Both the position numbers and the translations under genes were made by a program. This document shows positions 34,625 to 46,344 of a DNA stretch of 64,000 bases, piece after piece; the first letter of the stretch is position 1, and every line of letters starts with the position of its first letter. Source of the stretch: Acanthosoma haemorrhoidale (lineage: Eukaryota > Arthropoda > Insecta > Hemiptera > Acanthosomatidae); contig OV884011.1 in assembly GCA_930367205.1 (NCBI GenBank), positions 89,823,474-89,887,473 of the forward strand. The letters run 5' to 3'. The notes beneath the pieces were generated by a model, which did not search any database, was not told the DNA's origin, and saw only the letters and a list, made by a program, of their open reading frames with translations.

Positions 34625-37600
34625 AGGAAACAGATGTGAGGCATTTTTGAACGAGATGTTCACTTCTCACAATCGTAAATAAATTGAATACCTGATATTA
34701 GATGCGTTTTAATGTCTCTTCAGGTACGCATTATATCAACCTTCCATAAATATTATTGTGAAATTAAGCAGCTACAGTTGAAAGACCAAGCTACAATTCA
34801 AATCAACTGGAACATAGCAGCGCATTTATAGTGTCCTTCTAGCGTGGATTCTTAGTAATATATAGGGCCCAGGTTCGAGTCGCCAGGTGGTATGTTAAAT
34901 TTACTTCATCTCCACGTATAGTCGTGCGTGACTCCACTTAGGATGGACCCCATATTTTGGACTTAGTTGGTATGAACAACGTAAAACTACCAAAACATCA
35001 ATAAACATTGCTGTAGTGTTGCTGTGGAACGAGACATATTACTTAGGCAGCCAGTAAAAATTTGCTGGACAGTAGGTATTACATGTCTATATGTTTTTCC
35101 ATGGCTGCAATATTCACGGACATATTCGTCGATACACATAATAACCAAAGGACTTACAGCTAAGAACTATTTTAAATCATAGATAATCATCATCTGAATA
35201 CACAACTCAAATCACTCGAATGTCATTGCTTTATACATGAAAATTAAAATTGATCATGGGAAATAAGGAATTTAACGAAAAACACACAATAGAAAATTTG
35301 ATACGGTGTTTAGTGTGCGTTCCTAAAAACGGAATCAATTAAGCTGGTTGCATTTTAAAAACTGACAGCAACAAAGAGACAAAATTCGTCCGGTGCATTC
35401 AACGAAAACACGATTGAAACTAGGATCAATATTTTTAGCAAGCTACCATATAACAGAATTCGAGTTGCAACTCATGTTATAGGTGATTTCAGTTGAAGGT
35501 TAAAACCATTGGACCAAAAACGTTGGCTGAAGGGGATTGCGTATGACTGATAACAATAAAATGTATTATACCGACCGACTGCACTCAGTGGTCGAATTTT
35601 TCTCATATACACGCATTTGAAAACTGAAGTCCTCGAATTCACCCAAGTACTGTGGTACATTTAACTGAAACAGTGTAGCGATTTCAAAACTGACTGTTAT
35701 TTAGCCTGAAACTATTCAAGGAAAAATCTTATGGCTGAATGGGTGGCATTTGTTATCACTAATTCTACTTTCCCTTTAATTTTTCATGCTACGTGTCTCG
35801 AAATTATCAGTAAACTCTAATTCTACTTTCCCTTGAATTTTATTCTGCTACGCGTCTCTTTTTCTGTTAACACGTTTCTATGGAGATTCCCCCTCCCCCC
35901 TTCTTTACTTATCAAAGAGTATATTGAGAATAGTGATCAGTTAGTACTAGCTTATCAAAAGAAGTCCTTTTATTTTGTTGATGCATTTTCGGATTAACTT
36001 TATGAAGGCTCTGAGCAATCCTAATTGCTATTAAATTATTTATTAATTAAATTGATGAACCAGCCGACCCTCGGATGGTTTACCATTTCTCCAGTATCGC
36101 CAAATAAATCTTCCAATACATTTCGATTTATAAACGTTTCTTCGTAACAAACAACCTATGGAGGATTAGTGATCTCTTATATTGTCACTGGATGCGACAA
36201 CACACCTCCCTATCTCTAGAGGGGTAAGGTTGGACCCTGTAAAATCCTTTGCACTTTTATTTTCATTTAAACCCTATGTGTACACTTTTAATAAAGCTGT
36301 TATTTTTCTTTTAAACAAAAAATTTTCTTTATATGCCATTCAACCATTAATACGAGTCTAATTGCATAGGAATTTTTTTCAAACCTATCAAAAGTTAGCT
36401 TTCAGCAGTAAAGGTTTTTGTTTCATCATTTTCCGAACGGTTCAATCATACTAAAAATAAATTGGATCGCAAAGTACCTCCAGCATTCAAAACTATATGT
36501 CAAACTAACTGAATTGCTCCAATTTTTCCAAACCAATCAAAGGTAAGCATTCAGATGTAACGGTTTTCGGCACAACTTCTGTTTTGTTTCCAACTTACTT
36601 TTTTTAGAATTCAATCACAAAACTAAGATGAATCAGTTCATGAAGCACCTTGACTTTCAACACAAGTCAGTCAGTGCTTCAATTTAACGTACTATATCAT
36701 CTATCTTCCCAAAAGCAATTCATTAACAGTAAAATTTAGAAAAACCAAGACGTTTCAGCTGGAGTTATGGGAGCACGATGAGCGAAACTTAAGTACCAGC
36801 TTAAAGTAATGCCAGAACTGCCTCCGGTCTGGTCGGCGAAGTTTCACAGGCGTGTTTTTGGTCGGTAAGCCAACATGTCAGTTCGACATTCAGCGATTTA
36901 ATAATTTTTAAACACCTTTCTGAAAAGAGGAAAATAAAAAATTAACAAAAAACCGTTTAGCAACCACATTTATTGTGTGATAATAACAAGAAAATGGTTA
37001 AAATGTAAATCGTTTAAAAAATGCAACAATTTACACATAATCAGTGAGTGCTTATGTATTTTGAAGTCTTTCAGTTAAATGTACGCAAGAATTGGAGGAG
37101 TCAATTTTCAAATCTGGACCACTTTGGGAGACCAATGAAATGTGATTTTTTTTACTCTTATTCTAATCTATCGAATATTGAGTATTTTGAGTTGCAATGT
37201 TTATCGATAGGATCACCAAGAATTTAAAAAATCGGTCAGTTTTTAAATTACAGCCACCTACATCGTCAGTTGAGTCGAATTCTGTTCAGGGCGGCTTGCT
37301 ACAAATTTTAAGCCTAGTTTCAATCGTAAGTCTTTTCATTATTTTTATGGTGCATCACAAATTTGTTCACTTAGACGCCGTTAGTTTTTAAAACACAACC
37401 AGGTACGCGGTCAGTTAATGCGAGTCTTCTTTTAGGAACACATACCAAATTTTAAGTTTTCTCGTTAAATGTATCGCCAAATTTCGAAATTTTCATGTAT
37501 AAAGCAACGGCTTTCGAGCGACTGATCGGAGTTGTGTATACAGATGAGGATTATCTATCATTTAAAATAGTTCTTGGCATAGTAACGGTACAGTAAAAAT

Positions 37601-38494
37601 GCGAAATCGAAATGTTACGTAAAAAATAGTACAATAATCGGAAATAATTAAAGGTGAATAGCTCAGCTATATTAATCATTGATCACAATATGAGTGTCAT
37701 AAATTCTAAGAATTTTTTTCCTGCCAATTTAATACAGAATAGACAAAGTAAATTTGCTGGATACATTTCTTATTTTGTTATAGCAATAAAAGAAGGTACT
37801 TTTAGTGGAATAAATTAGAACTTTTTAAGAATCTCCATCTCAAATGTCCCTATGAAGTGAAGATTAGGAAGGGCCGAGCAGATGGTATTGAGCAGGGAAT
37901 GGCGGAGCATCCTAATTGGGAATTATGTGGCTCAAAGGTCAAGATAATTGCTTGAGTTCTGGGCTTAGAGTGGAAATCCATCTTGAACACAGGCGTTCGA
38001 ACCAAAGCGTCATCAGCGCTACACGGCCCTCGATCCTTGACGCGGCGTCCTCGTTAACGGCAGGGATCGACTAGTCAGCCACCTCTGATAAGACCCTTTT
38101 GGAACAAAGAGGGAGAGTTACCGCTTCAGTGGAGAACAACTTCAAAGTGACTCGTATTTGTTTTTTGTAATAAGGTCAATTTGATGATGTATAAATCGTC
38201 CAAATAGAATGAAAAGTTTCCTTTGGAATAGGAAAATTACGCAGGACCTATTAACGTCCCAAAAAGTAGCAATTATATTTCAAAACTCAAAACCGAAATT
38301 TAAATGATCGGGGCCAATCAAATTTCAAATTGGTGAAATGATTTAATGTTTTTGTAGTATTCTTAATGCATTGAACACATTAAGTTGAGTAATTTTTAAA
38401 ACAAATGAGAAGCTGAAATGTCTACTAATAAGATTATACTTATATTTAATAAATTCAACGATACCCTTTCTCTATATTACATTTGTTTCCGAGT
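34625..38494. other. Intergenic DNA, no gene
   Basis: AT-rich. GGTTCGAGTC at 34872-34881 and GTTCGAACCAAAGC near 37999-38012 resemble tRNA B-box motifs but lack tRNA folds. A G+C-richer patch at 37860-38110 has no repeat partner in the window. The last 13 bases before 38508 form the left duplication of the next LINE. Confidence 0.4.
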
Positions 38495-38507
38495 AGTATG
38501 TTTGTAT

Positions 38508-38802
38508 GGTTGACATCACGGCGCTTGGCCCACCAACAACAAGCCTCTAAGGGGCACCTTCACTGATATCAGACTAACTACGACTGCACTACATGCCTAG
38601 AGAAGACTCTAGGCCCAGCCACCAGTGGACTCTCACCACTGTACCGTAACAATCAACCTCCACCGAGGTTTCCCACACTCCTTACTCCTCTTACACCACC
38701 TCCAAGCAGGTCCTCCTAGTACAAGGAACCGATCACCCTAAATATTTTATATTTCTCCCTCATCCTAAAATTCTAACTAGAGAGCTTAGAAAAAAAAAAA
38801 AA
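38508..38802 (+). mobile_element. J2 LINE 3' end with target-site duplication
   Basis: 5'-truncated copy starting in the last RT codons (GGCCCACCAACAACAAGCCT then TAA) and covering the 3' untranslated region (AGTGGACTCTCACCACTGTA; CCCACACTCCTTA) to a poly(A) tail of about 13. Identical repeats AGTATGTTTGTAT lie at 38495-38507 and 38803-38815 (the first A is ambiguous with the tail). Confidence 0.92.
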
Positions 38803-38819
38803 AGTATGTTTGTATAAAC

Positions 38820-39625
38820 ATTACATGTTTTATGTTTTCGTAGTATTTATTGATGTTTTTAAAAACGATGTTGAAAAACGCTTCACAACTAATAAACAAT
38901 ATGCTACTGCTCAAATATATCCCCATAGTATCACTAAAATAATAACATTTATCATTATGTCGTTTAATATATAATAATAAAGCGATTAAATTGTCCATCA
39001 GCTTAAAACACTATAATGTATGCACGCAGCATTAGTCATCCGAAACAAAAATTCTGTGCATGGCAGAAGTGCATCACAGTGCAGATTCAATCGTTTTGAA
39101 TATCCGCTCATGGAAAAATCACGTTCGGATGCGTCACAAAGCCGCAGGTAGAAATGGCGGGGAAAAAATCGTGCTCATTCGATTCAGGAGTCTAATAGAC
39201 GTGGTTGCGGCGAAGAAACAAATTGAATCATGATTTTTTGCCGGTTATGCTGCCCGTAGAAAAAAATAATAAAAATGGATCGCAGATAGGAACAATAAAT
39301 TGTAAAGAAAAGACCCCGCTGTTCCTAGAATATTGTTTTTAACGAAAAAAAAAGTCGATTTTAAAATGAGATAAAAACAAGATACCAGTAATCACTGATA
39401 CATTTTTTTTTAATTTATCTAGAATAAAACTATTAACTTATTAATACATGAATGCACACACTGGTAATAAAAGCGCTGTCCGATGTATTACTAAAAAAAT
39501 GATATCGATTGAAGCAAAAACATAAAAATGCACATTTATTTCACGTTCCCGTCTCAGGCAGGTCTTCTCGAGTTCGGATAGATGACATTGTCATGAATGC
39601 CACTACCGCATTTTTTTCAATTGGA
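38820..39625. other. Intergenic DNA, nothing recognised
   Basis: AT-rich with A and T tracts. The G+C content rises from about 39540 toward the candidate exon. Confidence 0.45.
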
Positions 39626-39660
39626 AGGATTGGTGTTGATGCCTATGGTGTCAAGTTGTC

Positions 39661-39943
39661 ATGGATGAGGCTGCAAGCAGCGGATCGAGGCAACATAGGC
39701 CGAGGGAAATTTCAAAGTACAACAGAAGCACAACCCAGACTAGCCCGACGGTATCGTTGGCGGAGATTTTTGACACGGCTTTCACTTCTGATGTCGATGC
39801 TCCCAAAAATGCAAACCTCATTATTGGAGAAATGGAGGTTGAGCCACTGCTCACTGAAGGAGATGAGTATCCTTTAAGAACTAAAGCAGATTTCCGGGCA
39901 CCAGGACCGTCGATACAGGGTCATACCTACTCTACTCACAAAG
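39661..39943 (+). CDS. Candidate first coding exon, unknown protein
   Basis: From an ATG at 39661 the frame stays open for 154 codons. The first ~94 codons look protein-like (MDEAASSGSRQHRPRE, later SLAEIFDTAF and IIGEMEVEPLLTEGDEYP): acidic, low in AT-driven residues, in a block of raised G+C. The composition changes after ACAAAG|GTAGGA at 39943/39944, a good splice donor, and the downstream part becomes hydrophobic and AT-driven. Upstream, TTTTTTTCAATTGGAAG (ends 39627) could be an acceptor, with a stop at 39637 making 39628-39660 untranslated. An overlapping 122-codon frame (39509-39877) is less convincing. No domain recognised; could also be a transposon fragment. Confidence 0.35.
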
Positions 39944-39949
39944 GTAGGA

Positions 39950-40900
39950 GAGCGACATATCTGCAATTCGGCTGTTTAAGCTCTACGGAAGAAAAGCCAA
40001 GTATTTTGAGTCTTATCACAAGTTTGTTGTATATTTATGTTAGAGGGAGTAACAAGTATTTCAAATGTATTCTCTTGTTTAGAAGTTTAGGATTGTTTCA
40101 TCAAACAATTATTTATTTGCGCTAATGTTGTTCGGTTCGTTAAAGAAAAATATGATATTCCTCTTATATTTAATAAAAATGTTAGCGTCATAGTTCATGA
40201 GATAGATTTGTTAACTCAAGTTACAATTAGTACGATTTATATGGCAATCATATGTATTCAAACTAATGAACTAAAAGGTAAGATTAAAGTTTTGATTCCT
40301 AATTTTTGGATACTTCATAAATCATTTTTTTATCTATCTGACCCGAATTAATTACCTCGGGTGATCGAAGGGGGACAAAATTAATTATCAACCAACAACA
40401 AAATTATTAACTTGTAATTTATCACCAATTTTGTATTAAGGGCTGAATGCATAATAATGCTGGTAGCTATATAATGGTCAGCCGGCAACATGAAGCCCTT
40501 GGGAGCATAGTTACATTTACGGCAGTAGAGCCTTGGCCCTGAAGTTACATATTGCAGCATAATATATATTACTATACAAGTATAATATACATATATTATA
40601 TCAATATATAATAGTAATATGTATACAAACATAAACGAGTAATATGGTATGGCACAGCAAGATGGTTTATTTAATCTTTCATTTGAGGGTTAGTGTTCTA
40701 TAGCACATCACATTTTATTTTGAGTTGTTGGCACTTTTAGACAATCCACAACGCCAAGTGATGTTATTAAATAAGTTAAAAAAAATATGTTGTTTTTTTT
40801 CAATTAATAATTCTTCCAGGCTTCTCATATAAAAGCTTTAACGGTTGATTTTGATAACATGACAGAAGAGTTCACTAGTTCCATTGTATGGCAGTATATT
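39950..40900. other. Intergenic DNA, nothing recognised
   Basis: AT-rich, with TA-rich stretches near 40560-40620. No gene or repeat family member. Confidence 0.5.
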
Positions 40901-40904
40901 GTAA

Positions 40905-41013
40905 ATACGGCCTGAATGAGAGTAATTGTAAATTTGTGAATATGGTATGAATACGATCTATTATCACAATTATCTATTTCCCATCAAAGGGGGGTTGTAA
41001 TTTTCCTCAAATA
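40905..41013 (+). mobile_element. J1 LINE 3' end, degraded
   Basis: Shares TTGTGAATATGGTATGAATA, then ATCACAATTATCTATTTCCC and GGTTGTAATTTTCCTCAAAT with the J1 terminal region, but more diverged than the copies at 21188 and 33315. No tail or duplication found. Confidence 0.65.
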
Positions 41014-41014
41014 A

Positions 41015-44000
41015 AGATGTATTACTGAACTAGTTCTAATACTGACCTGAGATAATTGTAAACCATTAATTAACCAAACAATGGTGAGAGACCTGATAAA
41101 ATCTTCGAAATTGTATGAATGAGGAAACAAAGAGAGGTGTAATACAGCTAAAGGCCAGCCGGGTCGGAGGTAAAAGGATGATACAGTTGCCATGGAGATG
41201 AATACGCTTCCTTCACCGACCCGCAGGGTGGGGGTTAATTTAGCCAATAACATCCCGATTATACTATTCGGGACCGTTCTTTTTTCTCTCCATTTCCCTT
41301 ACCCGCCTCTTGCCCCTTTATCTTTTCCTTTACGTAATAAAGAAAATAAAAATAAAGAGCGGTAAAAGGGGAAGCACGCCAGAGGGAAGAAATGCGATTC
41401 GGGATTGGACGTTGCGTCCCCCCCCCTCCCCGACGACTCCTCTACCTCTTAAGTAAAATGACTCCAATAACCCGTTAACTCCCAGATATTATTGGCAGAG
41501 GGAATTTCAGCGATCCGAACCCTCTCTCATTTCGGAAAGTAATCATCCCTTATAGGGCGGGATTATCCATAACGGAGAACAGGTACTTCCTTCACGTCTA
41601 CAATTATAGCATTATGCCCGCTGAAAATCCCTTATAAGGGCGATGGCCCTGAAATGAATACTAAAAAAAAAATGGCTACGAAAAACAAACTAAAATCTTC
41701 GACCCGAACAACGTGAAGTTAACAGATAGCGTGTAATAAAATACATTGTATCAGTATTAACATGGTTCAGGTTTATTATTAGATTTTTTACTCACAAAAA
41801 TAAATGAGATAACATTTTTCAAACATTCATTTAATGATGAGAACCTAATAAAGCCTTCTTAATACCACGTAGCTTCATGTAAACAGAGATAGAGGATTAG
41901 AAGCGGAATAAAGACAGTTTAAACCTAGCCGTTGTTCAAATATCAGTTCCCTCTACTCTCGTTCTCTTTTCTTTAATCGTCTAAAGCCGATAGACGATAA
42001 CTTTATGTATATATGAAAAATGTATCCTTATTATTAGAGAAATTCACCTGTTTTATGAATAAGAGATAACATTATACTATATATATATATATATATAATT
42101 AATTATATAATTAATTATATATATAATTAATACTATATATATAATGGTATATATATATATACCAGCCTGCTAGATAGACTAAGGAATCAGGTCCTCACTC
42201 GTTATCTCGAAACCTCTGCTACTTTCATATTTGTTATTTTCGGGTGGCCAGACCCTTTGTTGCACACCGTATACAAACCACTGGGTTTATAACCAATTGG
42301 CTTTATCGCTCTTGTCAGCTACAAGTGGAAGAACCTTTTTTTCAAAACACTTTATGTTCTAATATCAGATACGGGAATTGCCAGAACCACGGCTCTGCCT
42401 CGAAAAGGCCTTTTTTGGTCTGTCAGAAAGGTACATATTATTCCTTCACGTCACCCCCCCCCCCCCCCAAAAAAAAATCCTTGATTTAGCATACACAATA
42501 TCCACAACAGAAATGCACATCTTGCCAAATATATCAGGTGCAGATATTTGTTTATCTTCATCTCCTCTTGGTAATATAAATTATGGATTCGATAATAGAT
42601 TCGACAGTAGGTCATTATATGTCCTGTAGTTTGGCCACATTTTACACAATTTATAATAATTTTACATAGCGATTTGTGATTGTTACAAAAGTATTGTGTA
42701 CTTTACATAATACATTCTTTGATTAAACATGTATACTACTTTATATAATAGATAGAAAAGTATATATTCTAAAATATATTAGGAATATTTAATTGCCACC
42801 GTTTGTGTGACACAATAAGAAAATAACTTTAATTTCGAGCGCCTTAAAACTATTGTATTGAACGAAGAGATAAAACAGTATTTTCGTTGAATGGTTTAAA
42901 ATTGGTATCTGTTAATTCGAATCAGGCAGTCGCTGAATAACGTGCGGAGTGCGGAAACAATACATGTCAATTCACCCCAACATCACATTTCTATGCGTAT
43001 TGCTTGATGCGGGTCAGGGCAATTTTCCTGTGGGTAGTTTGTTTCCGACAGTGTTTCCCAATTGGCAAGTGAGTAAACATAGCTTTTTAGTATTCATTTC
43101 GTTTTGTTTTTAATATACTAATATAATAAATTAACATAAGCTTTAACTAAAGTATTCAAAACTTACTGTGCGTACACACAGTTACATTAGTACCTTTTAC
43201 GCTGTTCTAAAAGCTAATTTGGCTTAGTGGTAAAAATACAGGGAGTGAATCTTGATCACCGAAAATGGTCGAGTAACGTTCAAGCGAGGACACAACGATC
43301 AAATACGATATTCATGTCACGCCCTGCGGGTGTGTGGTACAGGCACGGAGGGAAACAGAACTGATTGTTAGTCAATTCATTAACAAATAAAAGAGCTATA
43401 TAACTAATTCAATGTCTAGAATTAGCACGGTACACACCGAACCACTTGGTTGTTAGGCTTAGATGGGATGGGGTGGGGAAAACCACATCTATTTACGGGA
43501 TGGAAATTCATTCGCTGCCCTTCTAGGGATTTTCACTCAGAAGTGATGTAGTATAGCCAACAACAAAATGAGTGCCCCATTTAGTCACAGTTGTTGGTTG
43601 TAGTAGCTCACTTTCACCAACTCCTGCCTGCAAGAGACAAGTTCTGCTGAGGTTTTAAGGCTAACATCGTTCTACGTTAATTATGAATATTTTATTTTAG
43701 AAATTCGTTCCCTCTATGACAGCTTCTTAAATACTACTCTATAAAAAAAAAAAAAACCTGAATATTATTATGTATATATAATACAGATATATTGCAGCAT
43801 TCATACATCAAATTAATTTTAAACAACTTATGTAATGAAATGGTCTTCTATTAATACTACATTTTGATTTAGAGTACATTGGGCAAATTTCACTCTAGTA
43901 AACTACTAATTTTTTTTTTCCAAACAAGTTAACCTCCATGGTAAAGATTATTAAAATATTAGCAACATTAAAAACCCGTTACAGTTTCGTTACCGATTTT

Positions 44001-45025
44001 ATCGAGCACATAACGGGGGGGGGGAAGGTCTACTAGTGTGGTGCATTAAACGATTAAGGGTTAGATTACGCAAGAGAAACGATTTGTTGAATTAATAGTT
44101 CCTCAGATCTATAATTTGATACCCTACATAATATGATAGATATGCATTAATAATGGGATTGATTTTAATTCTATCATCAAATTTAACGAACGTGCGAAAT
44201 ATAACCTCTCTGGAAAAATAAAAACACTGGTTGAGTTAAATTTGCGGATATAATTTAATTGGTAAATGAGGAATAGTTATTTTGTTATTGAACCCACCCA
44301 CTATTTTATAAAATTAAGTTGAGAAAAATCTATCACCATCAGCTTCTTTTTGAAATAGTACAAGAATTTCGTGGTATGAGTAAGAAGAGAAAACACAGCA
44401 AGTATACTACGAACCATCAGCTTCGACCCGGGAAGGGGCTGAACACGTTCCCTTGAGGTCCGCCTCACCTTGATAAAGCACACCCGCACATACACATCTG
44501 TGCCAGCCGGAGTGCTGATACGGCACGCTCGGTAGGCATCGACGGAAGAGAGAAAAATACGGAGCCTTTCAGCGAAGAAAATAAAATTAGGAAGACATGA
44601 TGATAGGGATAGAAGGAGAATTCACTTTCAGGTTATCAATAAACGTCTCCTTTCGAGGAGCCTTAGTATCCCATAGTTGAACAATGCTCGACGATGTCTG
44701 GTTAAACTCTCACCGCCCACCATACCCATGCTCGTGGAATGCCAAAAAATTGAAAGAAAGAACGTTTTTGAACTCTAATTATTGTGGGTGTGTATCTCCT
44801 GGTTACGGTGAAGGTTTAGCCATCAATAACAAGCCCTTCCCACAGTATTTTAATATAGGAACTTCAACAGTTAACGCTGTCATCCCTAGGTGCTGTAATG
44901 CAGTCTTTAATGCATTTTACTGACTGTGTCTGTAATCGGTTTCACTAGAGTACATTGGCAGCACACCAACGATAGTACGAATGTCAGCGGTTAGCTATTG
45001 AAAGAACTAGCGAGTATAGTAGCGT
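41015..45025. other. Intergenic DNA with AT palindromes and C/G runs
   Basis: No gene. A less AT-rich zone at 41260-41660 has CCTTATAAGG (41630-41639, a CArG-type match) and a 9-C run at 41418-41426. Near-palindromic TA-rich sequence lies at 42078-42165. C15 at 42454-42468 and G10 at 44015-44024 are present. A TGGCTTAGTGG motif at 43220-43230 looks like a tRNA A box without a B box. Confidence 0.4.
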
Positions 45026-45028
45026 TAG

Positions 45029-45590
45029 TATTAATTAACTGAAACAACTTTTGTCTGCCCACCTTTTTATTATTATTTATTGTTGTTAGTGTTTTCGATG
45101 GCTTAAATGATCATCATCATGTGCTGCAACTTGAGAAAACATATATATATATATATAAGTTAAGCTCCGGGCAGCATCAGTATTCAACCTTAATCCCCGA
45201 ACTTCGGAATGTAAACATCCCAAATGTAAATATACAGGGTTATAGACTTGAAATAAAGACTCTAGTTCTAACTTTCATGCGTGTTGCTTCTTTGAACATT
45301 TTTTCCTTTTTTTTTTTAATTCGAAAGCCGATAAACATTAACTTATATATATATCATTAATTTTTGTACTCCAACAGATTTACCTACCTAAATACATTGT
45401 CATTCACATTTCAAACAATGTTTGTGTGACAGTTCAAATTTATTTAGATTATAGATAGAACATAGATGTGTCTGTTTTCTCTTGTTGCAGCACCCGAGGA
45501 TGATGCTGTAAACCATTGAAAAAGCGTTAGCAATATTAAAAATGATAAGAAACTGTGGGCAGGCAAATGTTGTTTCAATTATTTATCAAG
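45029..45590. mobile_element. Foldback element with ~110-bp inverted arms
   Basis: The left arm (45029-45141) and right arm (45472-45584) are diverged inverted copies. Shared blocks include TGAAACAACTTTTGTCTGCC, a TGTT(A)GCGTTTTCGATGG-type block, and GTGCTGCAAC..GAGAAAAC. The loop is AT-rich, with a (TA)n run at 45141-45157. The right arm, read on the plus strand, contains GAGGATGATGC, then GAAAAAGCGTTAGCAATATT, resembling Penelope-like element tails. The element may be two facing copies of such a tail. No protein is encoded. Confidence 0.72.
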
Positions 45591-45682
45591 GCTCAATCTT
45601 CACCAAAAAATAAATATTCTAAATACTACTTTAATTATATTTATTTGATTTTGAATGGCATCTAGATTAACAACAAATATGA

Positions 45683-46078
45683 AAATCTCCAGCATCTCAT
45701 AACAAGCCCGGCTATATCCTTGAGGCTGAAACTGCTCAGAGCGTCCTGAGGCCATCACTGCTGTTTGGAACTCTGCTTTTCCGTTTTCTTCACACCAGCA
45801 CCATAACTAGACTCCAGAGCTTCCAGAACAACATCCTGTGCACGGCACTATGGCATACCCCTTTTTGTGAAATGAAGGCTTCTGACATCCACGAAAAGTT
45901 CGAGGTCCCCACCATCACCGGAGCCATCAGAAGAAGACACATCAAATTCGTCGACTCGATGAAACATTGCCAAAACCCCCTATTCCAAGACCTGACACCC
46001 CCACCACTACCAGCAAGATGGCAAATCTCTAGATCTGGGAAAGCTGACCAAATGGGCCCACCAACAACAAGCCTCTGA
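45683..46078 (+). pseudogene. RT C-terminus (J2)
   Basis: Open from a stop at 45680-45682 to TGA at 46076-46078, without an ATG until 45872. It encodes VLRPSLLFGTLLFRF, then STITRLQSFQNNILCTALWH, then KASDIHEKFEVPTITGAIRR, which fits the Jockey-type order: LRP...YG, I..LQ.FQNK.LR...A, then the IH.DL.IPTI region. It is clearly distinct from J1. The end (PPTTSL) lacks about six residues present in the equivalent region of the copy at 5051-5424, by an in-frame deletion. Catalytic RT and endonuclease domains are absent through truncation. Confidence 0.8.
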
Positions 46079-46340
46079 CGGGCACCCAATCACTGCTTTC
46101 CAACTGAATGAGCTTCCACTAGATGCCTAGAAAGACTCTAGGCTCAGCCTTCAGTGGACTCTCACCACTGTACCGCAACATTTCCACCTCTACCGAGGCT
46201 TCCCACACTCCTTAATTCCCTCACTCCACCTTCAAACAGGTACTCCTAGTAAAAGGATCCGCTCACCCCAAGTAAATTCCCTTTATTTTTCCCTTATATA
46301 TAATCTTAAAAATTTGAGAGCTAAGGGGGAAAAAAAAAAA
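45683..46340 (+). mobile_element. J2 LINE, longest copy
   Basis: Non-LTR retrotransposon fragment on the plus strand: 132 codons of RT C-terminus, then about 260 bp of 3' untranslated region shared with the copies at 5051 and 38508 (GGACTCTCACCACTGTACCG; CTTCCCACACTCCTTA; ACTCCTAGTA), then a poly(A) tail at 46330-46340. The 5' boundary is uncertain and may be further left. No duplication found after the tail (TTCAATCAGC). Confidence 0.85.
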
Positions 46341-46344
46341 TTCA

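Noticed and set aside
34872..34881. GGTTCGAGTC, a tRNA B-box match
   Set aside because: No A box at the right distance and no cloverleaf; a chance match or old SINE trace at most.
37995..38030. Minus-strand GGTTCGAACGCC with an upstream TAGCGCTGATGACGC
   Set aside because: The boxes are too close, and T-arm and acceptor stems do not pair, so not a tRNA gene.
41630..41639. CArG box CCTTATAAGG
   Set aside because: A single 10-bp palindrome in AT-rich DNA without a nearby gene is not enough for a regulatory call.
43220..43235. TGGCTTAGTGGTAAA, a good tRNA A box
   Set aside because: No B box or tRNA fold follows.
45790..46089. 99-codon minus-strand frame
   Set aside because: It is the reverse of the J2 reverse-transcriptase frame, which carries recognisable motifs on the plus strand.
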